A stretch of 64,000 nucleotides of DNA, from contig NC_089190.1 in NCBI RefSeq assembly GCF_947507565.1, positions 1,426,001-1,490,000 on the forward strand. The letters are read 5' to 3'. Numbering within the stretch: the first letter of the stretch is position 1; every line of letters starts with the position of its first letter. The notes under the pieces are model-generated. The model did not search any database. It was not told the origin of the DNA and worked only from the letters and a program-made list of their open reading frames with translations. Shown here piece by piece: positions 37,101 through 48,509 of this stretch. Made by a program: the position numbers and the translations under genes. This stretch comes from Oscarella lobularis (Eukaryota; Porifera; Homoscleromorpha; Homosclerophorida; Oscarellidae).

Positions 37101-39536
37101 GGTGAAAGCGAGCTCCGTAAACGCCTTGACGCCGTTGCTTCGATTTGACTTGAGCGTTAGGGACCCGCCTTTGAGAGAACAGAGAAGACGAAGAAAAACC
37201 GTGTCTCGCTTGAAAATGCTTTCGTCAGCCGGCGACGTTTCAAACGAGGCGAACAGATCATCTAGAGACAAGGACAATGGCTCAATCCCCCGTTGAGGGG
37301 CCCCCTTTTTACCAGGTAACGACGTTTCATTCTCCCCTTCATCCGCTTGCTGTTTCTCTTCTTGCTCTTGTGATTTCCAGCCGGTCCAGGCAGGAAACCA
37401 ACTTTGAAGAAAGCCCTGCTTTTGAACTCCACTGCTCTATAGAATGAATAGAAAAAGCAACAATACAAAACTGTACGTTGTACCTTAGCTAAGGCATCTT
37501 CCTTCTTGATGCGAGCATAGGCTATTCGTCTGAGTATGACTAGTTCATCTAAACTGAGATCTGTCTCAAGCGTATCAAGCAAATCCTGTATTGAAACAAA
37601 GCACACGTCAACAATTAAGAGGTGGTGGTCACTTAGGTTCTGCTTTACCAGATCTTCAGAGGAAATGCTCGTCTTTGCCAACTTCTGCATGTAAGCCGAA
37701 ACATATTTCACGCTATCTCTCGATCGTTTTAGAATGAACGTCCACGTCTCGCGCTCGTTACGCTCCTTGAGCGGATTTACGACGCACTCGATTGCAAACT
37801 TCCAATACTTGACCACGCTAAATTAAATAGTCAAGGCAATCGTTTACGAAATTCGCGTCGCTTTATACTTTTCTTTGGTGAATCGCACGCCGGGGTGCCA
37901 CTTTCTGTAGGCTCTTGCGCGACTTTGCATGTGCACGATTTCGCCCAACTGAAGCATGCCCTCGTATTGTCTGTCCGACAACGAGAAGGGAATTTCGTCG
38001 AGACCGAGTTCCAAGAGAAAACGAGGCACGTCGACGGAGTGTAGAGGCTTGGATGAATAGTCGCGAGTCAATTTTGCCTTGGCACTGGCCGGCTCCAATA
38101 TATATTCATGCGTCTAAACACAAGCGGGATTATGCAGGGAAACTTCCTAGTGTATGCTCTTGCTTTTTGACCGCTGACGCAGTCTTCAAAGGCAGACTAG
38201 ACAGAATAGTTGCAAATGATGACGTACTCTATATGAGGATGGCTTACTTGTAGCTGATTGGCTGGTACATCTCCGACGGGACGAGCGTCTGTGTCCCAGT
38301 AGACAGCCAATTTTTCGAGTTCAACTAATTTGCGCATCTTCGAGGCACCGGTTACGAAGTTTGGCTTCTGCAACATTCGTGATTGATTTTGCAGGAGAAG
38401 TCATCTATATAAATTATCATTGTACCCAGTTTTCGTCGGCCGACTGCAGCGCGAGTCGATTGATCGTCACTCCAAATGCCACGCAGCGACCGGGACTCAG
38501 CGTCGTGTCTTCGTAACGCCAGTGGACGTTCTCAATGACAAGTTGAAGGTTCTCGCTCACGTTGCCCATAAATGAACTCGTCAACGTCGACCAAAAACTA
38601 CCACTCTTCTCCTGTCTACCAGCCTAAGATTAAGAAACGCTCAGGAATCCGTACAATGAAATAGGAAATACTTGCAGGAGAGAAGAGTGGGCCCTCCCTT
38701 GCAATTTTATTGCAATTTATTGCAAGAGAGAAGAGGGGCCTTCCTTTGTAATTTTACTGCAATTTATTGCAAAAGAGAAGAGTGGGCCATCCCTTGCAAT
38801 TTTATTGCAACTTATTGCAGGAGAGAAGAGTCAACCCGTCTCTTGCAATATGTACTGCAATTATTATTGCAGATGGGTGGGCCCGTCCAAATAAATGCAT
38901 CAAAGTCAAAAAAGGATGCATCCATTCAAAATAAAACACATTTACCCTCTCAATACTCCAAATAGTATCTGACTAAGATGCCTAACGTGTAGTCTATATA
39001 TTTCACTGTCCTTTCTAATCAATCTTACACTACTGAATAATGATGGCTAAGATCTCATACCTTCCACTTTTCCTCAATTGCTTTCAATTCCGCCTGCTTC
39101 TTCTCCTGTTCCTTCCGTTTCTCCGACGCCTCGTCGTACTAAGAGCACACACAATGCTACCCGTCCCCATACATTTCTTTCTTTTTCTCCCCCACCGCGC
39201 TTCTCTTCGGCGGACAAGCAACCAAGTAGAGCTGATCGATTCGAATAACCCACGCTTTGCTCTGGAATTTCCCGATGGGAATTTGCAATTGAAGTTTTCC
39301 AATAAATCCCGCTTGGACTTCGACGGGAAGATCGAGTCCGCGGAGAGCGTCTTTCCTCAGAGGTAAATTCTCGAGCTCGACATTGCCTGTGAGAAACGTC
39401 GACGTTACGCGACGCGAACTGGACGAAATCGATGCGAACCGTTTAGTATTCCGATCGATAGTTGACGAGTGTTGAGATTTTCCACGTACTCGCCCAAGTA
39501 CGTGTTGATCACCCACGTAGCGAGCGATTCCAACAT
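22115..39536 (-). CDS. VPS13: VPS13, bridge-like lipid-transfer protein (A/C type)
   Basis: A giant multi-exon gene of about 17.4 kb. VPS13 forms a long lipid-transfer channel at membrane contact sites. Verified 5' exons are 39440-39536 ([20 protein letters not shown]), 39196-39386, 39061-39138 and 38426-38623; the last exon is 22115-22207, ending PEQFKEIW. The chorein N-terminus ([20 protein letters not shown]) is clear. Central exons show [15 protein letters not shown] and [20 protein letters not shown], typical of the VAB/SHR-BD region, and the C-terminal part has [19 protein letters not shown], the ATG2-C/DH-like end. I did not place every exon and give no total length. Most introns are short. 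The exceptions are 29111-30519, which holds a dispersed repeat, and 38624-39060, which holds a minisatellite. Confidence 0.93.
29168..30440 (-). repeat. Dispersed repeat, copy 1 (LTR-like, promoter-bearing), in a VPS13 intron
   Basis: Matches the reverse complement of 47025-48789. The edge at 29168 is sharp (both copies share AGAGAGAAGTGAGG and then diverge); the edge near 30440 is fuzzy. Conservation is highest around a GC box, a TATA element (29693-29703 on the minus strand) and the 150 bp after it. Copy 1 carries about 180 bp (29402-29583) missing from copy 2, bounded by short TCAAG direct repeats. It has no coding sequence. A solo LTR or another promoter-bearing element is the best guess. 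Its sense strand is the same as VPS13. Confidence 0.8.
38672..38872. repeat. 48-bp minisatellite in a VPS13 intron
   Basis: Four head-to-tail copies of a 48-bp unit starting TTGCAGGAGAGAAGAG and containing TTGCAATTTTATTGCAA-type palindromes. Because 48 is a multiple of three, the plus strand stays open through all copies as a 16-residue repeat, but it lies inside intron 38624-39060 and I do not call it a gene. Confidence 0.85.
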
Positions 39537-40469
39537 TTCCTCGGCCAAACGCGGTAACGACAAGACGACACAAAAGTCACTAAGTAAAGGAGTGACGCTC
39601 GCAACTCAGGAGGACTCCGAACAGCCCTTCGAACAAGCGAAACACGCACACCAATCGTCGTGTGTTCTCCCGTATGGACTACGTGCGCTATCGCCTGCAT
39701 GTTTACGAAATGCCGCGCAAAAATCCTACCAGATTCGTCGTTTTAGTTTACCCGTGGCAATTATCGAGATCTAAGTAGCTTTTCCACTGGTTTGCAGAAG
39801 AATTTGAGGACAAGCGCAGTTTAGTCACGTGAAGTGGGTGGCGCTAAATCTGGACCAACGCACGCCGGGTTCTTGAATATCTTTCTTTATTTGTTCAATT
39901 TCAGTACAGTTGCATTAAAAACTCGTCGCTACCAAGCCGACACGGTCAGAAGTTTTAAACGCTCGCAATCGCGGTGGAAAAACGAGGTGTTACAGCGAGA
40001 ATAAGTACTACAACCAACAATCGAAAGTCTCCAGCCATACTGTATAAGACAAGCGCATAGAGGCAATCAGACTGTGCTCACTGCTTACTTCACCGGCTGG
40101 CTGGATTTGTGGTGCTCGGTTAGACTCGACCCCTGAGCTGCGAGCGTCACCTATTGGGCGTACGTTGTCCTGGAGCAACGGCGCGTCAGTGATTACAGGC
40201 ACTCTGTGTAAGACCTGTAGGGCCTGCACGCGACCGGATCACTAGCTCCGCTACTGGACGGCGTCGGCTCATGCGCTCTTGGTGGTCGGGCTGTGTGCTG
40301 CAAGTTCTGCGAGTGAGTAAGCACTTTTTGGGTCGCTAAAGCATCCAGACCTCCACGTGGTGCGACCCGGGTAATGCTAACATGGATGCAGCAATCAGAA
40401 AAGAAATAACAAATTAATTCATCGCACAAGTATCTACTGGGGTCTCTACTCTACCTACACGCATATGAA
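39537..40469. other. VPS13 upstream region and TMEM220 downstream region
   Basis: About 930 bp with no supported gene, tRNA or repeat. Both flanking genes are on the minus strand, so it holds the VPS13 promoter side and the TMEM220 side of a tandem arrangement. Short frames here show no recognisable protein. Confidence 0.45.
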
Positions 40470-41042
40470 TTAGAGACTGCCTTGACAATGCTGAGGTAAG
40501 TCACGATTGATTTGCCCAATAAAATGCCAATAAAACCAAGCAAGAAGAGGTACCAGAGACGCAACGATCAACGACACGCCGACAGGAGCGGACGACCATT
40601 GAATTCCAGTGCGCAGTCGGACGAGAATAACCAAAAGCCATACAGCAACAATTAAAAGACCCCACACTTCACGTCCGTCTTCTTGATCGACTCCCAAGCG
40701 TCTGATCAAATGGCTGACATTTCCCATGGATTCCGAATAATTCCTCGCAATAATCGACGCAATCATCACCGCAATGAAGACTATCTGCGCCGCGACGATT
40801 CCTGACGAGGCGATAGGTTTGCTGGCTGGTGTATTGGGGAGAAAAACGAAGACGGCGCACGTGAGTGAAGGAAGTCCGTACAGACAGACCCACAGCGGCC
40901 AGTCCGGATCATTGAGCTGCACGTACGATGCAATGAAGAAAAACAGCGCCATGGCGCCGTTTGCCGTTCTCCACGGCCAGCCATTGCTGCTGTTCGTGTC
41001 GTCGATCATGATCGGAATAAAGTCCCGTATAGAAAACATCAT
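40470..41042 (-). CDS. TMEM220: TMEM220-family membrane protein
   Basis: Intronless, about 190 aa from ATG 41042; 41039 and 41009 are alternatives, and the conserved part starts after 41009. Family marks are WRTANGAMALFFFIASYVQ, VQLNDPDWPLWVCLYGLPS, EDGREVWGLLIVAVWL, and the end LPQHCQGSL, which parallels the vertebrate C-terminus. It has several predicted membrane helices; function is poorly known. The start lies about 20 nt after the PGAP1 stop on the same strand, far closer than normal for separate transcripts. Confidence 0.85.
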   Translation of the reverse strand: MMFSIRDFIPIMIDDTNSSNGWPWRTANGAMALFFFIASYVQLNDPDWPLWVCLYGLPSLTCAVFVFLPNTPASKPIASSGIVAAQIVFIAVMIASIIARNYSESMGNVSHLIRRLGVDQEDGREVWGLLIVAVWLLVILVRLRTGIQWSSAPVGVSLIVASLVPLLAWFYWHFIGQINRDLPQHCQGSL

Positions 41043-41062
41043 CAAGAGAATCAATACAGTGC

Positions 41063-43799
41063 TTACACTAAATACAAAAAAAGTAGAGAGAGCGTTAGAC
41101 CTGCTCGATAGAGAGAATTTGCGCTGCATAAAAATACAGTACATGCTGCTACGATGCCAGTCCAACGCACTCCAGAGCTTTTCAAAGTTTCCACCTTGTG
41201 TTTACTGGAAACGTATGTCAGAGCTATGCCAGCCACAAGAAGAGCCACAGCATGAATATTGACTTCAGAAATAGATGGTATAAGCAGGCCCCAGAGTTTG
41301 GATCTGAATTTGACGAAAGCCGCTGGTATTTTGATTACAGCAAACCAGAAGGACGACGCCACAATGGCAGATAGGTCGGGTCTTTCCTCGTTCGAATTAA
41401 CAGCGCAAGCCCTGATGAGAAAAGATAGGCAACCGATGAAGTAGCCTACTTCGTGGAGGGACACGATTCCGCACAGAATGATTATCCATCGAAGTGCAAC
41501 GAAGAGAAACGGACGAGTGAAGCACAGTTTTCGTCCCAGATATAGAATGATACGAGTCGTAGCGTTCACAGCAACAGCAATCAGCCACGAGGTAGACACA
41601 AGTAGCAAAAGGACGCCCAGGGAAAGTCCTAAGAGAAAAGCAGCGGCTTCGTCTTTTGAATTCCAGTCCGTGTCAATCAGTCTGGAAAACAAGCCAGTCG
41701 TACTCCAAAACACCGAAGCCAACAGCAGAGTGGCGCACCACCACGCAAAGTGGCCGTCGCCAGGGAAACTCTGTCTGACGAGCAGCGAAAAGAGAACCAT
41801 AGCGTAGAGAAACGAATGATAGAAACGCACCACTTGGCCCAAGACGGTGACAAAATGAAACTTCATCTCCACCCTAACGATGCAGTCAGGATCTTTGAAG
41901 ACTCCCAACTCGATAGCCTCCGAACCATTGTACCACGGCGGAGGCGGCGTTTGCAATCGAACGAGAAAGCTAGTAGACCGTTCTCCAGTCGGAGAATAAT
42001 GATCCTCTCGATACCAAGGCACGTGCTGACGCAGTAAAACGTAGAGAACTTTGGGCGATCGGCAATCGACTTCGTATGCAGATACGTTATACGCCTGATA
42101 GAGACGCGTCAAACCTTCAATTTGAATTGTGACGTAAGGACTGCCGCGGGGTATTTCAACGGTTCGAGAGAGACCGATGCCAAGCGACACGTGAAAGCGA
42201 AGCGATTTTCGCTCGACAAAATTTCCGCAGGCAAAGACGGCGTTCTTTAACTTGGTCACGCGAGCGGCCCCGATCCAGAGTCCGACGTGCGTCGCATTGC
42301 GTCGTAGCGAGTCCAAATCGACGACAGCGACTCTCGTCTCGGCGTATCGAACGGGAAGAAGCATCGACTCCAGAGCGCGATAGTGCGTGCAATTCGACGA
42401 ATTGCACGCGCCAATCCAGCCGCCCAGAGGCGTGTTGCTCGTCGCGACGAACGTGTCGTTTCCCGAACCGGCGTCGGCGAGCGAGAAGACGTACTTCGTC
42501 GACCGGCTCCAACCGCCGAGCAGCCTCCACTCGGACTTGACCTGAACAGCTTTTGATATCTTCGTCAGTTCGACTGCTTTGGGTCGATCAAAGAGATATC
42601 GTTCTAGCACGGCAACCGCGTGATCTGCGTCGGACGTTATCTGTTTTGTATGGGAATCGATCATCTCAAAGAGAGCGCGGTTCAGCGAGAGTACAAGCTG
42701 ACGGCACCGAATCAGAGCCTCGTGATCGGCTGAGACCCAAACGCGCGGCGCGCTGCTCGTCACCAGCGACAAGCCGCCGCCGCCGCCGCTGCGACGACGA
42801 AGCTGAGTTAAACTGGAGGCGACCATGTAATCGCGTTGGCCACCTCCAATCGATACGAGCGTGACGTTCTCGTCGTTCTTTTCTGCCGACGTTATCGCAG
42901 CGAGATCTTCGTCTATGGAGACAACTGGTCGCAAATGCGGTGACCCCAACGTTATTATGAGTCTGACGCGATCATTGAGGAACGGAACGACGGATCTGGC
43001 TACCACGCCTCCGACCGAGTGTCCGACGAGAATTATAGACGACGGCGCTTCAAAATTGCTCTCGGCCGCATAGAGACTCAGCACGTGTTCGACGCATTCG
43101 CGAGCGAATTGAATTTGACTTCTCAAGACGCCGCCATAGACGCCGGAGAGTTCTTCATTAAAATCCAACGTGAAATAATCAAAGTGGTTGGCATGCTGAC
43201 TGGCGTCGAACATTCGAAGGGCAACCGTTGCCATAAAACGAGTTTGCTTGTAACTTCCTAGATAGACGACAAAATACCTATGTATAGGTAGTAAGCGAGG
43301 TACCAGTTCAGGCTGTAAAATTACCAACGCTGAAAAATTACCAACGCTGAAAAATTTCAAACGCTGGAAAATTTCGAACGCTGGGAATTTTCATATATAT
43401 AAACGGTCTCCTATATTTTTAGTGGAAGGTGCCGATGGTGTTTGGGATTACATGATGGCTTTGCCTTACTGAAGGCCATCATTATCTAGTCTTACCCGCA
43501 TTGCCTGGGAGGAATAGTACTGGTACTCCGGTCACGCCGACGTCCTTTTTCGGCTCCATCGCTTTTGCTTTTCTTCCCTCTTCGACGTAGTAATAGAGGC
43601 CGTACTTGGGAAAGGCTGTGGCAATCCGATCGGGCAAGATGATGGGAACGTATTGCGGCCAGACGTACATCCACGTCATTTCGCACTGATTCAGCTCCAC
43701 GTTGTGCACTACATCGTAGAAGCCGATTCCAATGCACGCAATTGCAATCGATGTGGCGATGATAGCGAAAACGAATCCAAACGCCCGTCGCAGAAGCAT
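41063..43799 (-). CDS. PGAP1: PGAP1, GPI inositol-deacylase
   Basis: Two exons, 43496-43799 and 41063-43257, joined in phase at NAG|SYKQ, give 832 aa. This ER enzyme removes the inositol acyl chain from GPI anchors so that anchored proteins can leave the ER. The N-terminal membrane anchor (AIIATSIAIACIGIGFYDVV) is followed by VPVLFLPGNAGSYKQ and the lipase nucleophile motif VGHSVGG. A lumenal beta-rich region and many C-terminal membrane helices follow. The 238-bp intron contains a 17-bp tandem repeat. Confidence 0.94.
43312..43396. repeat. 17-bp tandem repeat in the PGAP1 intron
   Basis: Five imperfect copies of a 17-bp unit of the type GCTGAAAAATTACCAAC, degenerating toward the right end. 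Confidence 0.8.
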
Positions 43800-43977
43800 T
43801 TCCCAGCACAGTTCCCCTTCGGGGGCCCTCTCTTTCTAAGACGCCAAACTCACTTACAGAGACGCACGACAGCTTATCACTTTACGTCTTGTCCTTCCTT
43901 TGAACGGATTCTCGACGAGTTCGCTTCGTACTAGCGCGCTCACCTCGAATAGTCCCGTTGTTGCTAGGTAACGAACG

Positions 43978-45462
43978 ATGTCCGACGAAGAGGAGTTCGC
44001 TGAATCGCCCCTAGAAGGCAGCGAAGAAGAAAACGCAGACGAATCCGCCGCAGAAGCCGAAGAAGAGGAGGAAGAAGTAGGCTACTAAAAGCCAGCACCT
44101 CGGTTGCTAAGCAATGTTGTTTTCTCCCTTCGAGGATCTTCCACCGAATCCTTTGACGGAAGAGCACGTCAAGGAGGGAATATCGTTGCTGTGCAAAGTG
44201 GGAAACGGCATCTCGCACGCCTACGTGAAATTGGACGTCCGCGACAAGTGAGATAAAAGCTAGAGGACACTCTAAAGTAATTTTTTTCGTTTTTCGTAGG
44301 CAAGTTACAGAGATCAATATCTTGAATTGCTTCGTTCACCTGCGCTACATCGACGTGTCGGAGAACATGCTGAGGGACATTTCGGCGCTCAACAATCTAA
44401 CTCACTTGCTCACACTCAAAGCTGAAAACAATTTGCTACAATCGATTCAGCTCAGTCCTGTACCTACATATTGTGAACTGAAGGTGTGCGTTCAGTAATT
44501 TTTCTATTAGCTGCCCTATCTTCAAACGGCAAGCTTTGCCCACAATCGAATCAGTACCTTGGAAGGATTTGCCCAGCCCCTCTTGGAAAAGCTTAATCTT
44601 TCCTGTGAGGAGGTCTTTGTTAAATTGACGTATTTGATACCGTTCTGCTTAGTTAATCATTTGACTGACGTCAGTGGTCTTCAAAGCGATAAGGTTCCCA
44701 ATCTTCATTTTCTTGAACTACGTGGCAATCGTCTTACATCACTGGAGACACTTCGACTGTCTGCATTGAAAAAGCTTTACGCTGTAGGAGATTTTATATG
44801 TTTGGCAGTTCAATGGCTATCAATGGGGGTGATTTTTTTCTAGGCAGCAAACTCAATTACCAGTTTAGAAGGAATTGAGCACTTGACACGACTTACTATA
44901 TTGCACGTGAGAGACAATGGAATCACTCAGCTAGACGGATTTGGCGAAAAGATGGTAGCACTGCAGTATATCAATATAAGGTAAGACTAGAAATGAGTTC
45001 TTGCACAAATTGTGATTATTTGTGTAGGAATAACGGCGTGACAGAGATGACAGAAGTGGCAAAACTAAAGACGTTGCCTATGTTGAGAGCCCTAGTGCTA
45101 GATGGTGATGATATTGTTTCATTTCAATAAGAAAATTAATGACTTATACTTTCTAGGCAATCCCGTAGCAGATGCTGAGGATTATCGCGTTGAGGTGCTG
45201 ATTGTCATACGACGATTAGAGAGATTAGACAAGGACGAATTCAATGAAGAGGAGAGGGGAGAAGCTGAAGAGGTTTGACATTCAAATTCAAATTTGGTTG
45301 CCACTTGAACGAATGACGTTTTTTTAGCTTTATGAACAGCGTAAGAAACAAGAAACAGAAGGAGAAGGAGACGTAAGTATGCCACGTGTAGTTGTCAATC
45401 AAAACATTCCACGCTTTTCACAGGCTGGTGAGGACATCATTGCTAGCGATGGTGAAGACTAA
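43978..45462 (+). CDS. LRRC23: LRRC23, radial-spoke leucine-rich repeat protein
   Basis: Ten exons: 43978-44076, 44135-44247, 44300-44459, 44511-44604, 44653-44783, 44844-44980, 45028-45104, 45157-45272, 45328-45372 and 45424-45462. They join in phase to 336 aa (human about 343). LRRC23 belongs to the third radial spoke of motile cilia and sperm flagella. After an acidic head come the family block PLTEEHVKEGISLLCKVGNG and about eight LRRs (HLRYIDVSENMLRDISALNN; ELRGNRLTSLETL). The C-terminus is acidic and charged. It diverges from PGAP1, with start codons 178 bp apart. Confidence 0.94.
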
Positions 45463-45777
45463 TGTGTCAGAGTAGACCGTATAATAGATACATAGATACA
45501 GTTCTGGGCTGCTATGGGCCAAAATATTTGGCAATTAATAGACAAGGCGGCTGCTTTGAAAAAAAAATGACTTCCTCGACATTTGGCTGGACGCGCTTCG
45601 CGTGATCGCGCTTACCCGATCGCTGACGGCACCATCTCACGGCTGAATCCTTTCTCTCGCCGCTCGAAGACAACGACAAGCAAATGCACTTCGTGAGGAG
45701 AGGAGAGGAGAGGAGCCGTTGACCGAAGGTTTGTAGCGCGCGGTAGAACGAGACCTACGGTAACTTGAGAATTTTCT

Positions 45778-46129
45778 ATGCTGCGCTCGTTTCTGACGCG
45801 GTTTCCTCTTCGACTCGGTACTGCACTTCAAGCTGCCTATGTTCTGGTCATGAATACCGGGCAATTTAGGGCTCGCGAAGTCGCAAACACAGCCCATTCA
45901 TACTTTGACACTGTTCCAGCCAGCGGAGCCACTTCGAAACGAGTCTGCTACGCGTGGCCTACTATCGTTGCTGAGAAGCGTCGGAAGCGTCTTCTCGCGT
46001 CCACTAGAAGACGAGGAACCGACGCTACTGAGCAGCGTGATGAAGAAGAGGCGAAGCAAAATGAACAAGCATAAGTACAAGAAACTCCGAAGGAGAGACA
46101 AATTCAAACGACGAGCGCTAGGAAAGTAG
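45778..46129 (+). CDS. AURKAIP1: Mitochondrial small-ribosomal protein mS38 (AURKAIP1)
   Basis: Two exons, 45778-45817 and 45870-46129, give 99 aa. The N-terminus MLRSFLTRFPLRL looks like a mitochondrial presequence. The C-terminus SVMKKRRSKMNKHKYKKLRR is the hallmark of the mS38/AURKAIP1 family, which sits on the mitoribosomal small subunit. The middle is poorly conserved, as usual. The 3' end converges on TAF10 with about 80 bp between stop codons. Confidence 0.9.
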
Positions 46130-46210
46130 TGCATCTATGATCTGATCTACTACTGTTAGACGAAAAAATTAATACACTGAAAAATTCCACGTCTATCGCT
46201 ATGGAGAACT

Positions 46211-46952
46211 CTACGTGAAATAGTGGGGTTTCTTTAGGTGTATTCCGTATTCGATCAGCGCCTCGCGCAAATCTTCGACTGTCAGCGTATATTTCTTCTC
46301 TTTTCCCGACTTCTTTGAGCTCTGACCGGCTCCGCGCGATCGGCAGTGCTGGAGAGCGTCGTTCGCCACGTCTGAGACGAACTTCTGGGCGGCAAGCGAG
46401 ACGAGTCGAATGCTGGAGAAGAAGTGCAGGATTATTAGAATGGGGCATCAATTACTACAGCGGAAAACTCAGTAGCTACTTCTCCTAAACAGATTTTTTA
46501 ATTAATAATAAACACGGGGCAATAATATTTTCCAGGTGTCCCCCTAGCTTCAATCAATGAATGACAGGGGCAGTTTCTTTGACAAGCTATCAGCAATCAT
46601 ACAAGGATAGATGACTTTAGGTCATTATCATAATCAAGGCCAAACAAGAAGGAAATGCTAAAAAACGGCCATTTTCCCTGGGGACCCGCCTCCTCATACA
46701 TTCTTGGGTCGTCGGTCTCGAATCCGGCCTTGCCGAGATAGTAGGACGTTACGGCGTCGGGTATCTAAATGCACACTACTTCGCTGCGACCGTTGGTGCG
46801 TTCGCATTTCGTACGGTCGGCGTGTAATCGTCGAGATTTTGAAAGAAGTTGACTAGCGTGTCGCCGGGCGGCTGAGCGGACGCCGTTCGAGATGCCACTG
46901 CTTGGGCTTGCGGCTGCGAATCTTTTGGCGCGTTCGCTTGGCTTTCAGACAT
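46211..46952 (-). CDS. TAF10: TAF10, TFIID/SAGA histone-fold subunit
   Basis: Three exons, 46815-46952, 46700-46764 and 46211-46412, give 134 aa. TAF10 is a histone-fold subunit shared by TFIID and SAGA. Family motifs are FFQNLDDYTPTIPDAVTSYY, LGKAGFETDDPRIIRLVSLA, FVSDVANDALQHC and YTLTVEDLREALIEYGI, with the usual end KKPHYFT. The N-terminal tail is short and rich in Ala and Gln. Confidence 0.95.
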
Positions 46953-47658
46953 CCGAATTTAGAGAAGAAACGAACTCGGTTTTCTGAACAAATCTCCCGG
47001 ATAACAGCACGATGTTCTCCCGAAAAGTCGGCTATAGCTATATAGCAGACAGAGAAGGACTGTCTGTTGTTCTAAAGGCAAGCTGCAGGCAGCGTGCTTC
47101 TCTTAGAGCCGCTGTGATAAGAGATGGTCTCACGTTTCTCGATTTTTCCGTCAACCCGTGCGTTCGACTCGATTATGAGCGATTCTGGCTCGTAGTTCAG
47201 TGCACGAATACTTCGTGTAGTTCGCCAACGTTCGCTTAGTTAACAATTGTCTTATAGAGAGCCGGAAGGACACCTTGCTTGATTTTTTGCTGACCAAGCA
47301 TCTGACCAAGCATCTACTACGTCACTGCACGTATTCATTCGCTTTTTCGCGTCCAAGTGGCGACCGAACGATTCCAGAATAATATACAATTCACTCCGTA
47401 ACCGATTTCGTGCTTTTGCTCGTAGTAGGACGCGTTTTCGTAGAGTATTGCGTATCCTCTTGCATCAGACAATGATGTCATACGATTATGTCATTCTCTG
47501 TTAGCTCCTCCTTCGTTCACCATTTTTCGCGTATAGAAACCGAATCGCGTCGAAATTTCGCTCGAAACGATAGAAGAATCGAATTTGCAGTCGATTCGCG
47601 TTGGTTCCCGATTCGAAACGACGCTCGCTTTCGTGCTGTAAAGCTGCGGTACGAACGA

Positions 47659-47683
47659 GGCCCCGCCCTCTCGAGTATAAATA
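47659..47683 (+). promoter_or_regulatory. Core promoter inside dispersed repeat copy 2
   Basis: A GC box (GCCCCGCCCTC) is followed by TATAAATA at 47676-47683. The same pair occurs in copy 1 with TATATATA. The region about 30-110 bp downstream, including GAGCAGGTAAC, which looks like a 5' splice site, is nearly identical in the two copies while flanks have drifted. Confidence 0.6.
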
Positions 47684-47752
47684 GCCAGCTCGTACATCAA
47701 CAATCAGAGTTCTCAGAGCTAGGATAGAAGGGAGCAGGTAACTCTCCCCAAG

Positions 47753-48436
47753 GCTCTTCTTCGACTGGGGGCAGACATTCCATTGCTGCGCCAAATCCGA
47801 CGGTGCAACTGCGGAGCAGAGTCAGTTGCAGACGGATACCACCTCCTGACGTGCCCGAAGGATGGCGGTCCTATACGGCGCCACGATAGCTGGCAGCATA
47901 CGTGGCAGCAGATGCTCAGGTCGGTTAACTACCGAGTTGAGCTGGAACAGGAAAGAGAGTTCCAAGACAAGAAACGCCCGGACATCGGAATATATAATTT
48001 CGAGAACGGCAAGAAGCTTCTGCTTGACATCAGTGTAATCCACCCGCTTAGCCAAGCAGTCGTCACGGGCAGCGCTCAGGAGAATGGATACGCGGCGGCG
48101 CACAGAGATAAGACAAAGGACGAAAAGTACCTGCAAGTCGCCACGTCGTTGGGATATCTTTTCAAGCCCGTCGTCGTCGAAGTTTTTGGCCGGTGGAGTC
48201 CCACGGCGGCTAGCCTCTTCCACCAGATCGCGAGGCGCCCGTCGGTCGACTTTATGAATGATCGCAACGGATTCATCAACTACTGGAGCAAGCGTCTAGC
48301 GGTCTGCCTACAAAGAGCAAACTCACGAATAATTCTTAATAAAGTAGAACTAATTATCCCCACCCATCATTCCCCTGTTCTCCCCTCCCCCTCCCCTGTA
48401 GATGTAAGGTGCTTCACCACACACCATTCCCTCTAA
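47753..48436 (+). pseudogene. C-terminal fragment of a LINE reverse-transcriptase protein
   Basis: The frame is open from the insertion border. It reads LRLGADIPLLRQIRRCNCGA, then a zinc-binding CxC...HLLTC, then RRHD, and the nuclease motif RPDIGIYNFENGKKLLLDIS, where PD and D are 14 residues apart. This matches the PD-X12-14-D motif of R2/R4-type restriction-like endonucleases that follow the reverse transcriptase. The RT domain itself is missing, so this is a dead end-fragment, though its frame has no stops before the natural end. Confidence 0.82.
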
Positions 48437-48509
48437 ACCCCCTAGTGCCCCTGTCTGTGTGTTTATTAGAATATGTACTGTGTAGTTGAGAGATATACCA
48501 TAAATAAAA
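47753..48509 (+). mobile_element. 5'-truncated LINE with restriction-like endonuclease
   Basis: The insert is bounded by the 7-bp duplication CCCCAAG at 47746-47752 and 48510-48516. The other copy of the host repeat has CCCCAAG only once at the matching site, so it is a natural empty site. The 3' end is A-rich (ATAAATAAAA) and the coding frame is already open at the left border, both expected of target-primed, 5'-truncated LINE insertion. Confidence 0.88.

Noticed and set aside
38672..38970. Plus-strand frame through the 48-bp minisatellite as a repeat protein
   Set aside because: The unit length is a multiple of three, so openness is automatic; it lies in a VPS13 intron and has no recognisable domain.
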